Shown piece after piece: positions 44,070 through 53,279 of a stretch of DNA of 64,000 nucleotides. The first letter of the stretch is position 1. Each line of letters starts with the position of its first letter. The translations under genes and the position numbers were made by a program. This stretch comes from Deroplatys truncata (lineage: Eukaryota; Arthropoda; Insecta; Mantodea; Mantidae). The DNA is taken from contig CM060978.1 of the NCBI GenBank assembly GCA_030765065.1, forward strand, positions 116,603,692 through 116,667,691, in the 5' to 3' direction. Below the pieces are notes generated by a model, which was given only the letters and a program-made list of their open reading frames with translations, had not been told where the DNA came from and searched no databases.

Positions 44070-44930
44070 ACCTCATTGTATTGTTTAATAATTCATGATA
44101 AAGCATTTACATACAAGCCTCTGACTCACATGATGCAGCTTATATTTTAAACTAATCATTGTAATGTAAGGATTTCTTCTTTTATTAGGAATGCAAGGAT
44201 TTTTAATAAATAAAACATGATGTAAAAGCATACCTTCATTCTTTATTATTTTTATCATACAATTCCAGCACTTTCCTCCTCCAACTCCTCATTCCAGCAT
44301 ATGGCGTTACACTTGCAAAGTTAAGTTACCTAAATGGTAATATACAAACGATTCAAGTCTTTTAGGGTGCAAATTTCATCACTATTTAAACTATTTCACA
44401 GTCATTTAAATTAGTGCTCAAAATCTTATTTTGTCCTCTTCCATAAGCAATGACATTATATGAGAAAACAATATTTCACAATATTGCACTCGCTGGCACT
44501 TTCTCGGTTGGAGGAATGCTTTGAATATAGGGAGACTCTTTCGAATTATCTACCAGTCTTGCATGGGCATGTATACAAATTTGTCTGCATTTTTCACTAT
44601 AAGCACCGGAAGGTCGTAGAAGAATCCTATCTTAACGTTGTGCCTTCTCGAGATGTAGACGTCTGCGCACGCTTCTTACAGGCATGTTTCTTGGGTGTGG
44701 ATGCTTGTTATTCTATCCTCCAAGAGCGTCAGCATCCTTTCCTAAGCTGCAAATCTGTTCTTCTTCCACTTATTCCATCTTGAGCATTACACCATGAAAG
44801 TCTTAGAAAACATGCTTTGGGAAGTGAAGGTAAGCTGGAAAGAATTGAAAAACAATTTTTTTATCAACATTCAGATATCAGGCGTCATTTCAATGTGATA
44901 GTTATAACCGAATTGAAAACACGTGACTTT
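44070..44930. other. Unassigned stretch with one 107-codon ORF
   Basis: The plus-strand frame 44,460-44,783 (RLEECFEYRETLSNYLPVLH, DVDVCARFLQACFLGVDA) matches no family I know. It is the only candidate for an unidentified small Maverick gene on this side; it has no ATPase or integrase motif. Confidence 0.3.
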
Positions 44931-44936
44931 GTGATT

Positions 44937-45394
44937 TCAGGAATTTTTTATAAAATGATATAGCATGTATCTTTTGTATTTTATATGTAATATCAATGAG
45001 ACAGCTGTTTTATTTACGATTTTTTTCATGGTAAAATAGGAAAACATTGAATACTTAAGTTTGACATTTCTACATACCTTCACTGCTGGTACAAAAGACA
45101 ATTTACATGCCTTAAATTTCCCAATCTCTGCCATGCCCTTATATATCAAATATATGTTCCAGGCATTTCTGCAAGCTCTTCGTCGGTTAACGAACTATAG
45201 CGTTCAGGCAAGAACACTTGGCAATTCTCCAAAGAAGATACGATCCTGATGCCGTATCTTGTTTGAGCTCTCTTTAAGGCCTTTATCCCATATTTAAGAC
45301 CTATATCGAGATCTTGAACTCCCCGAGCCGATAGGAAACTGCTCTCTTCAGCCATCTTGTTAAGTCTATCTGCTAAACACTCTGTAACAGGCAT
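44937..45394 (-). pseudogene. Small conserved Maverick-linked protein, one frameshift
   Basis: The first frame (45,394-45,146) has KYGIKALKRAQTRYGIRIV and VFLPERYSSLTDEELAEMPG. The next frame (about 45,149-44,937) continues LIYKGMAEIGKFKACKLSF, so one small indel at about 45,150 separates them. Proteins with the order Y-x-I-x-A-x(3)-TRYG, VFLPxRx-LTDEE, YxGxxxIG are, from memory, recurrent small genes in Maverick-rich arthropod contigs, possibly nucleic-acid binding. Its function is unknown. It is the only gene on the minus strand of the element and faces the capsid genes. Confidence 0.55.
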
Positions 45395-45489
45395 TGATCA
45401 TGAATTATTTGTTCAATGTTTTATTCAGATGGAAGGACAAGTTTTGCATTTCTTTATATTAGAATTAAGTGTGTATTGTTCTACATGAC

Positions 45490-45690
45490 CACAGTTCTTT
45501 GTAAGTATGTTTATGCATGTTTGTGTTCGGTGATATCCGTAGGTCTTCGTGCAGGTTCGAATTCTTGATAGAAGTGCTAGTTTTCTAACAAAGCACGGGC
45601 TGTAAGTATATTTATGCATCTTTGTGTTCGGGTATACTCGTAGGTCTTCGTACATGTTCGGGTGCTTGGTAGAAATGGTAGTTTATGACA
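45490..45690 (+). repeat. Two-unit TTCG repeat inside the Maverick
   Basis: Units of about 105 bp at about 45,497 and 45,602 share gtaagta(t)gtttatgcat, tgtgttcgg, cgtaggtcttcgt and aggttcg. The cgtaggtc(t/g)tcgt core is also in both TIRs (33,725 and 47,975). Confidence 0.65.
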
Positions 45691-45716
45691 ATCATACAGG
45701 TGGTGAAATCTGTGTG

Positions 45717-46480
45717 ATGTTAAATGGAAGAAGAGCGTGTGTAGAAATTCCTGTGATGGTGAAACAAGGACTGGTAGAGAGAATGGAAGAATGGATGTAG
45801 AAATCCATGTGACGGTAAACAATAAGAGGATAGAGAAAATCGTGTGGATGTGAATGGAAGAAGAGTGTGTGTAGAAATCTGTGTGATGGTGAAACAATGA
45901 GTAGAGAAAATCGCGTAAATGTGAATGGAAGAATGTGTAGAGAAACAAAGAATGAGTAGAGAAAATGGTATGAATGTTAATGAAAGAAGAATGTGTAGAG
46001 AAAATCGTATGAATGTTAATAGAAGAAGAGCGGGTGTAGAAATCACTGTGATGTTGAAGCAAAGAAGAGGTATAGAAAACCGTATGAATGTGAATGCAAG
46101 AAAAATGTGCAGAGAAACAGAGACAGTGGAGAAAATGGTATGAATGTTATAGGAAGAATAATGTGTAGAGAAAATCGTATGAATGTGAATAGAAGAGCGG
46201 GTGTAGAAATCACTGTGATGGTGAAACAAAGAGGAGGTATAGAAAACCGTATAAATGTTCACGGAAGAAGAATGTATAGAGAAACAAAGAATGAGTAAAG
46301 AAAATCGTATGAATGTTAATGGAGGATGAATGTGTAGACAAAATCGTATGAATGTTCATGGAAGAAGAATGTGTAGAGAAACAAAGAATGAGTAGTGAAA
46401 ATCGTGTGATTATTAACAGAAGAAGAGGGTGTAGAGAAAACCATATGAATGTGAATGGAAGAAGAGCGTACCGAGAAAAA
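45717..46480. repeat. Minisatellite of GAAGAA-TGTGTAGAGAAA units
   Basis: Imperfect units of about 45-60 bp combine gtgtagagaaaatcgtatga, atgttaatggaagaagaatg and tgtgatggtgaaac. A higher-order period of about 168 bp is visible between the gagcgggtgtagaaatcact words at about 46,027 and 46,195. It opens long frames on both strands that are not genes. Confidence 0.8.
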
Positions 46481-46499
46481 TCAATGTGAGTGTAAAGTT

Positions 46500-46935
46500 C
46501 AGATAAAAAATGATACTCTTGCAACGATTCGTCTTACATTCACTGTATCGTTTAAACAAAATTAAAAGCATCGTAAATGATTTGTATAGTTTGTAAAAAA
46601 AACTCATTCATCTTGCATTGTATTCGTGTTGATGAATGCTGTGTGTGTGTGTGTGTGTGTGTGTACAAATCGATGACTCACACCTGTTCTTTAATTAAAA
46701 ATCACGCCACGTTGCTATTTTGGAAGTTCTTTAACATTTAAATGTAGAGCTAATAAGCTCACAATGGCTCTAGAAGTGTCTAACTGTTTATATAGAGATC
46801 AATATCCCCTGGCTGTGCCAGCACATCGTCATGGTGAGAGATGTTTACACGTCACGTGATTATTGCACCCAATGGAATTATCACCAGCTGCGCTTGCGCA
46901 GAGGATCGCAGCACTTCTATTCCTACTTCATTCAA

Positions 46936-46971
<36 letters not shown>

Positions 46972-47060
46972 AGACTACCTCCATAATGTCTTTAGACAAG
47001 CTATAAAAATGTGTGGGGATGAAAGGCATGTGAATGTAGTAGCCTGAAAAGAATTACATT
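46500..47060. other. Unassigned spacer with simple repeats
   Basis: Contains a (TG)n tract near 46,642-46,664 and a (TC)n tract at about 46,939-46,970. No gene recognised. Confidence 0.5.
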
Positions 47061-47065
47061 TTGCT

Positions 47066-49156
47066 AGGTTACAGTGAAATGAAACAAAGATTTCTGAATT
47101 CTGTAAAGACAATAATTTCCAATGCTAGTGTGTGTGTGTGTGTAAGTGTACTGGTGTATGTATACGTATGTATATGTGTGCGTGCGTGTTCGTGCACTGG
47201 TGTATGTATTTGTATGTATGTGTGTGTGGGTGGGTGGATGTGTGTTTAAGTGCACTGATGCATGTATACGTATGCATATGCATGTGTATATGTATGTGTA
47301 ATGGCTCTGTGTATGTGCTCGTGTATATATGAATGCTTGGATGTATGCAAGTCAAGAAGAAAGAAAGAGATAGATAGAAAGAAAAAGAGAGAAGAAAGAA
47401 AATAAGGAATCCAATCTAGGCATCGGCATACCTATGTATACACCAGGTTTTAATATAAATAATTATATTTGTTAAATACGCTTTCATCTGACCGTTCCTA
47501 CTCACATATTTTAATGTTTATTAAGCATTAAAGTTTCTCAGGGATAAGATTCGAACTAGGACCTCAGAGTACCTAAGAATATCCTACATTAAGCCTCGTA
47601 ATGATATATAAAAGTTAACATAAGTTGCGCATACTCGTCTATGTTACTTAATTTATTAGTTATTAAGCATTGAGTTTTCGCCACACTAAGATTCGAACTC
47701 TGACCTCTGGATACCCGAGAACGCCTTTTATTAATCCTGGTAATGCCACAATAATGTTTTACCTTATCCAAGTATAAATTTTTCATTAGCAATTAAACAT
47801 TAAACTTTTGATTGCAGTAAGATTCGAACACAGGCCTAAGGATATCTAAGTATACACAGGGCTTTAATATAGGTAATGATATATGTTAAACACATTTTTT
47901 GATATCGCTGTTTGAAAGAGACAATAGAAGCAAAAACAGAGAGTTAGAACATGTATAACTATGCTCGGCGATTCTCGTAGGTCGTCGTGCAAGTTCGGGT
48001 GCTCTCGGAGTGAACTACATGCTATGTTATGGCGGCTGCCCGAGGGCAGTCAGTAACAGGATGGTGAGGTCTGTAATTAATGGCGAAATGGACGTCAGTC
48101 TGGTGTTTTGTTATATACTGCACATATGCGCGTGTTTGGAAAGAGAATAGAATGCAGTGGGGGAGGGGGTTGCTACATGTGTGACCTTCCTAACGAACAC
48201 TTGTGCGGGTGAATTGATTGGGGAGAATGGATTGGGGAGAATAGCGTCTGTTCTTTTGTTGCAAAGCATAATTTATTACACCATTGTTCATTTTGACAGG
48301 TAATGGGAGACCTTAATAGCACACCTGTCAACCTTTCCATTACACATCACAAAATTTATGAGCTCAGCTGCCGCAAAAAGGTACGGTCTTTGTTATATTG
48401 CAGGTGCGCGTGTTTGGAGAGAGAATGGTATGCAGTAGGGTAGGGAATTGCTACAGGTGTGGCGTTCCTAACGTGCACGTGTGCGGGGAATGGATGGAGA
48501 GAATAGCGTGTGATCTTTTGTTACAAAGCATAATTTATTACACCATTGTTCATTTTGACAGGTGATGGACAACCTTACTTGCATACCTGTCAAACTTTGC
48601 ATTATACGTCACAACAATTATGACCTCAGCTGCAACCAAAAATGTAGCAGGGGGCGTGGCAGGTGGAGGGGGAGGCCTAATTAGCATATTAATTGCACAT
48701 TCCTGCATATTAAATTATTTAGAACCGCTAAATCTATACTATGGGCCTTAGGGGGTTTTTCAACTAAAGACCCTCTCCTCGAATACCGTACAAATGATCT
48801 ATACTTAGGGCTTTTTGTTGTTAAAGTTCTTAAATAATGCGGTTCTTTGTATTACAATTTTAACCACAATTCCTGACACCTATCATCATTTTCCCTACCT
48901 CCCTCATATAAACGCATTTCCTCCTCTCCTTCAATTAACTTCTATCATAACATCTCTTTCTGTTTTACTATCCATCCCATATAAACGCATTTCCCTCATT
49001 CGACCCCTGTCTAGCCTAGCATCAGCCCTCGTATTCCCTATCTCTCCCACAATAAACGCATTTTCCTCCGTGAACCGCCGCATCTAGCCTCGTTTTCCCT
49101 ATCCTTTGCCATACAAACGCAAAACAATGTTCTCGAATCCCTCTATATAAACTACT
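47066..49156 (-). repeat. Right terminal inverted repeat of the Maverick
   Basis: Mirror of 32,746-34,632 with the same sub-repeats (TG tract, TTCGA boxes, two-unit duplication, TATAAACGCATTT boxes). It is about 200 bp longer, mainly because of an insert at about 48,640-48,812 with no counterpart on the left. Confidence 0.88.
48640..48812. other. Extra segment in the right TIR
   Basis: The left TIR passes directly from acaacaaaa to gagtgcagctaagg; the right TIR has about 170 bp in between, including a GC-rich ggcgtggcaggtggaggggg run and attagcatattaattg. It is either an insertion on the right or a deletion on the left. Confidence 0.6.
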
Positions 49157-50150
49157 TCAGGGCCTTAGAAATTTCAAGAAAATATTTGGAAGATGGATTT
49201 TAGTGCATCTTCTGCTTGGGTCTCTCGTTTCAAACGCACTCATACAATTAAAAGCAGATAGATGATAAAGTTAGTTTCACGGGCATTAGTAAAGAAGAAG
49301 AAAAGAAAAAAATACAAAATGACATAAATTTCTTTGGAAACAGCTAGAGAGGGATTGTCAAATTACTCCCTCCCCTTTCTGTATTTATAACACTGACCAG
49401 AGTGGTTTCGAGCGCGAAAGGAGAGCAAAATTGGCTCTATATTTTGTCGGGAGAAACATGTGCAAACCGTTGCACAATCTATTAGTGAGCTGACCCATTT
49501 ATACACCATTATGACCACTATCAGTATGGATGAGTCTATTTTCCTTCAATTGTTGCACTGTAGAAGAATACTGGCAGTTTCGGGACCAACGTTTCAAGGC
49601 AGATGTTTGAGGCGGAAAATTTAATTGTGTAGGCAACGAAATCGTGGGAAAAAGAGTGGAGATCCTGTTTTAAAGAAGCTTTTCCCCTGCTCTGAAAATA
49701 ACTGTACTCTACTGTTAGATTCGTGGACAGGTTATAACGATACTACAAGTCATTAAGATATTTCTCCCAGAAAAGCTATTAAAATCCTGCAGATTCCTCC
49801 CGGAAACGCGGAGCAACTTCCTTTGGATAAGTTTTTCTTCCGGCAATGGGAAGCATTTCGTCGTCTGGCTGAAATTATGACAGCTAATGAGAACATTCAT
49901 TTCGAGGTTTTTCAGCGGGACAATATGTTGAAAATGTCGTCATTTATTCATTACCAAATTTCTTCCCCGCGGTTTAGGAACATGATTAAATATTCATATT
50001 AAATATTCGCAACCAAATATAGAAAAGAGTGACACCTCCCCTCAGTTCATTTTACCTGTTAAATTCTGTCTGCAAAGAAGTGCAAGAATATGTGAAGAAG
50101 CATGTGAAAACGACTCAGTTATTTACTGTGCATGGTACCAAAAGTAGTAT
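49157..50150 (+). pseudogene. pogo/Tc5-like transposase, right part
   Basis: Directly past the Maverick the frame reads ALEISRKYLEDGF, then one frame over SASSAWVSRFKRTHTIKSR, the CENP-B-type second helix-turn-helix (typical xFxASxxWxxxFKxRHxIxSR). The catalytic half is then seen as SMDESIF, LLLDSWTGYND (the second Asp region), IPPGNAEQLPLDKFFFRQW (third Asp) and FIHYQISSPRFRNMIKYS. Together with 32,600-32,745 it forms one decayed DDE_1 transposase. A SINE-A lies at its end. Confidence 0.78.
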
Positions 50151-50152
50151 TT

Positions 50153-50447
50153 AAATTAAATTAAGTTTTCTTTATGGACGCTCTTTAACTACTATGGTCC
50201 TTAACGTCCCATTCTATATTGGGCGTGAAAGACCGGTAATTTTGCTGATAGGCCTCTTTGTCAGGCTTTAGGTTCTTTTACGTGCCGTAAATCTACGACA
50301 CGGGACCACCGGCTTTACTTCCCTTCCGAAGGAAGCCATGCTAAGGATTTTTACGTCCGAATAAAATCCATTGCCCTCCGCCGGGTTTGAATCCGCGACC
50401 TTGGGAACCAGAGGCTAGCACGGTACCACTAATCCACGGAGGACGAC
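50153..50447 (-). mobile_element. SINE-A copy 4
   Basis: Complete on the minus strand, from cctccgtggattagtggtac to the A-rich tail. Flanks aaaagtagtattt (50,140-50,152) and aaaagtaatgttt (50,448-50,460) are a 13-bp target duplication with two mismatches. Confidence 0.9.
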
Positions 50448-50459
50448 AAAAGTAATGTT

Positions 50460-51100
50460 TTAATCACTGTATCAACACCAGTCACGTTTGTTTTTCTTTC
50501 GTACCTGCTAGACACTAACAGGGGCGGTCGATCGTCTATTCTACGCGCATCCGGAATGCCGGACTACAGGTAAGGCATATCCAATTCCTACTTTTCCACT
50601 GCTCGACCCGACATTTCCCAGCTTCGATCTCGGGTGCTTGCAGTTGAAAACAGCAGCTAATTTTTGGCACATGGACTTATTATAGCACATAGATGATACA
50701 GTAAAATGTTTGACGTACTTCTTGATATAAACATAGTGATAGAGGAGGTTAGAGGAGGTTATTGTGCGAAAAAAATAAAAGAAAACACCCATGAACTTCC
50801 CTCCATCGTTCAGTCTCATTGTCTTTAGCTCTCTCTTTCTCCCTACCATGTGTTTACAAGAGGATCAGGAGCATGGGCTCAGTGGACTAGGCTAGTTCTC
50901 TATCATCAGCTTAATCTATATAAACTTTATTAAATTTCATGTTTTAACTTTAGAAGACATGACAAGATAAATCTGTTTTCGTTCAATCAGCGCCTGTATC
51001 TTATCCATAACACTAGCATTCCTTGCGGTTAGCAACAACCAATCAGCTCACCTAGGACTAGCTGCACTGCATGTGTTCCTCGTGCCGCGTTGTAATATCA
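50460..51100. other. Unassigned stretch holding repeat Q copy 2
   Basis: The minus-strand frame 50,849-50,541 carries TVSSMCYNKSMCQKLAAVFN, the peptide shared with 23.5 kb. The rest is unassigned and ends at the hAT terminus. Confidence 0.45.
50605..50760 (-). repeat. Repeat Q, copy 2
   Basis: Protein-level partner of 23,535-23,690. Here the frame stays open through the block and 60 residues on each side, so this is the better preserved copy. Confidence 0.55.
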
Positions 51101-51776
51101 CAGGGTTGGGCGTGCGCTGGTAAACAACTTCTGTGAATCCATTCTTGTTAGAATTCCTTAGTACATTTATTGTTTTTGTGTATTATGAGTTAAGTGTCAC
51201 ACGGATTAAAACAACCATGGAGAGGGACTCGGTTGAGAATACATGCATCTCACACCAACTGAATGTCGATCCGGCAGCGCAGCTAGTCACGCCTACCAAC
51301 AGTCACAATGTTGTGCTTCGGATCGTTTGTTAAGTACCGGTACTTACTTCGTAGCTTTGGGTTTTCAGGAAAAGCAAGCCATTTTAGTAAATGGGAGGCG
51401 TACTCCGGGCGTTTCTATAGTAAAATGAAAAACTGTGTACGTCATTTCAAAATTAATACAACAATTTTTCAAAATGGCTCACTGCATGTAAGTCGAGAAC
51501 CAAATGATTTTGCTGGCCTTGTATTATTTTTGAAACCGATAAAGGAGTATGGAATAATGTAGGTTTCTTTGATATCAGTAATTTTCACAAAGCAAAGATT
51601 CGGCATGAGAAGACACAATCAACAATCACATTTATCTGCAATAACGAAATTGAAAACTTTTGGTAAAACAAGGACAGACTTTCAACTAAGTGAACAATGC
51701 AGGTCGTATGTTTGAAACATAATCCCGAAGTTGACTCTAATAGAGAAATAATGAAGCAATTGATCAACGTAAATCT

Positions 51777-52072
51777 GTTGTCCTCCGTGGACTATTGGTA
51801 CCGTGCTAGCCTCTAGTTCCCCAAGGTTGCGGGTTCAAACACGACGGAGGGCCATGGATTTTTTCGGGCGTAAAAATCCTTAGCATGGCTTCCTTCGGAA
51901 GGGAAGTAAAGGCGGTGGTCCCGTGTCGTAGATTTACGGCACGTAATAGAACCTCAAGCCTGATAAAGAGGCCTCTGAGCAAAATTACCAGTCTTTCACG
52001 CCCAATATAGAATGGGACGCTAAGGACCACAGCAGTTAAAGAGCGTCCATAAATAAAACTCAATTTTAATTT
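51777..52072 (+). mobile_element. SINE-A copy 5, 296 bp, perfect target duplication
   Basis: Full length with an exact 11-bp flanking duplication aacgtaaatct at 51,766-51,776 and 52,073-52,083. The head has B-box-like gttgcgggttcaaac. The intact duplication suggests it is the youngest SINE-A here. It splits the hAT transposase frame. Confidence 0.95.
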
Positions 52073-52083
52073 AACGTAAATCT

Positions 52084-52681
52084 ACTGATAAAGCAAGAGC
52101 TGTTTTAAGGTCATAACGAGCATAATGAATCCCTTAATCGGGAAAACTATATTGAGCTCTTGCACATGCTATCTAAGTATGACATCAAATTACACACACA
52201 CCTGCAAAGCGCTAAAGTTTCCAAAGGAAGGTCATATCGATTTCAAAATGATATTATTGAAAGCATTAGTGACGTAATACTAGACATAATAAGGAAAGAA
52301 GTAAGAGGCGCATCTTTTGTTACTTTAATGCTGGACGAAACGACCGATAATACAAAATTATCTCAGCTTTCCAATATCATTAATTATGTAAATCATGGTG
52401 AAATTCAGGAGAGATTTTTGGGCTTTACAGATGTCCGTAATAATCGCTCTGCAGTTGCGCTAAGTGAGCATGTATATAAAATCCTTACACACTTTAAGCG
52501 TGAGTCTGAGAACAAGCTCATAGCTCAAGGATATGACAGAATTACATTTTCTGGTCATTTAAATGGTTGCGGTAGTGAAGAAAAGATTTTCCAATGCGCT
52601 ATTCACCCACTGCTATGCTCAACTTTACGTAGTTTTATCGCAGTTAGTGCAATCCATAAAGGAATAATTTCAAGACATTGA
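52084..52681 (+). pseudogene. hAT transposase 1, core segment (open 174 codons)
   Basis: The open frame 52,160-52,681 carries YRFQNDIIESISDVILDIIR, then FVTLMLDETTDNTKLSQLS (first catalytic Asp), GEIQERFLGFTDV and YDRITFSGHLNG, which is the YDGAxxMSGxxxG region with the Gly-Ala replaced. This is the RNase H-like N-terminal half of a ZMYM/hAT-type transposase. It ends at TGA before the second catalytic residues. Confidence 0.75.
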
Positions 52682-52689
52682 GTAGTTTT

Positions 52690-53115
52690 TGTTCATTTTT
52701 ACTTTCTCTACCACGTACATACAGCTAAAGAATGTATTGCATTCCACCCAAAAATTCGATACCGAGATTTCACCGGAAATACATGTTTTGAGGCCCCCTG
52801 AATAAAAATAGGATTTTTAGAGAAAGTCCATGTGTGTATCCGTGAACAGCATAACTAAAAAACGAAAAGTCGGATAAACACCAAACTTGGTATTTAGGTT
52901 CAATACCTTCTGAAGATGGGACTCGAAGATTTTCAAAAACTCCCCCTACCACAAACTACCCTTTATATGGAAAATTTTTCGAAATCTTTTATTTTACAAA
53001 AAAAGTCTAACGATTTTGATTAAAATACCATATATTAAAGATATTTTCATGACAAATAAAATGCATGTCTTGAATTTTCTGGGAATAGCCTTTGAAGTCC
53101 TTTTCATTCGGAAGG
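52690..53115 (+). mobile_element. Helitron-like repeat, copy R2 (3'-truncated)
   Basis: It starts TTTCTCTACCACGTA and continues with gtattgcattccacccaaaa, cataac(t)(a/c)aaaaa, accaaacttggtatttaggt and actaccctttatatggaa, all shared with R3. It stops after about 425 bp. Confidence 0.65.
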
Positions 53116-53184
53116 GATTTTGTATAATCTTCAGTGGCGTAGCGTGCTTTTCAAGGTTGGGGAGACTGCAGTTAACATAGTTAT

Positions 53185-53255
53185 AGTTGCTGCTGCTGCT
53201 GCCGCTGCCGCCGCCGCCGCCGCGGGAATAGCCTACTGCTGCTGCTGCTGCTGTG
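53185..53255. repeat. (GCT)n/(GCC)n trinucleotide microsatellite
   Basis: Two runs of GCT/GCC trinucleotides separated by a short ggaatagcctact interruption. No coding role seen. Confidence 0.9.
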
Positions 53256-53279
53256 TTAGACATTGAATTTCTTAAATAA

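Larger units (their letters stand above)
32746..49156 (+). mobile_element. Maverick/Polinton (adintovirus-like) element, 16.4 kb
   Basis: The boundaries are long terminal inverted repeats (outer tips AATAGCTTATATAGAGGG and, inverted, AGTAGTTTATATAGAGGG) with a likely 6-bp target duplication. Gene content: protein-primed DNA polymerase B, PLA2-containing core-like protein, adenain-like protease, penton-like and hexon-like capsid proteins, and a small minus-strand gene. These genes define the Maverick/Polinton and adintovirus group of selfish virus-transposons. The retroviral-type integrase and packaging ATPase expected in complete members were not found. Most genes are frameshifted, so this is an inactive integrated copy. 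Confidence 0.9.
51101..52681 (+). mobile_element. hAT element 1, fossil, SINE-interrupted
   Basis: It opens with CAGGGTTGGGCGTGCGC at 51,101, typical of hAT termini. Coding traces follow: a TTF-zinc-finger-like region with a VWNNVGFFDISNFHKAKI-like reading (expected GxxDWxN....HE) at about 51,545-51,600, then the transposase core after the SINE. The 3' terminus is missing because sequence passes into the Helitron-like repeat R2. Confidence 0.65.

Noticed and set aside
44460..44783. Packaging ATPase candidate
   Set aside because: The 107-codon frame has no Walker A (GxxGxGKT) or Walker B motif.
45717..46480. CRISPR-like array
   Set aside because: Units are imperfect and have no unique spacers of regular length; the window is eukaryotic.
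45577..46524. Long minus-strand Ser/Phe/His-rich ORFs
   Set aside because: They run across the minisatellite and arise from its repeat period; no domain is present.
32746..49156. Herpes-like or retroviral provirus for the long inverted repeats
   Set aside because: The repeats are inverted rather than direct, no RT or envelope is present, and PolB plus hexon-like genes decide for a Maverick.
53185..53255. Polyalanine or polyglutamine coding exon
   Set aside because: It is a trinucleotide microsatellite with no supported flanking coding sequence.
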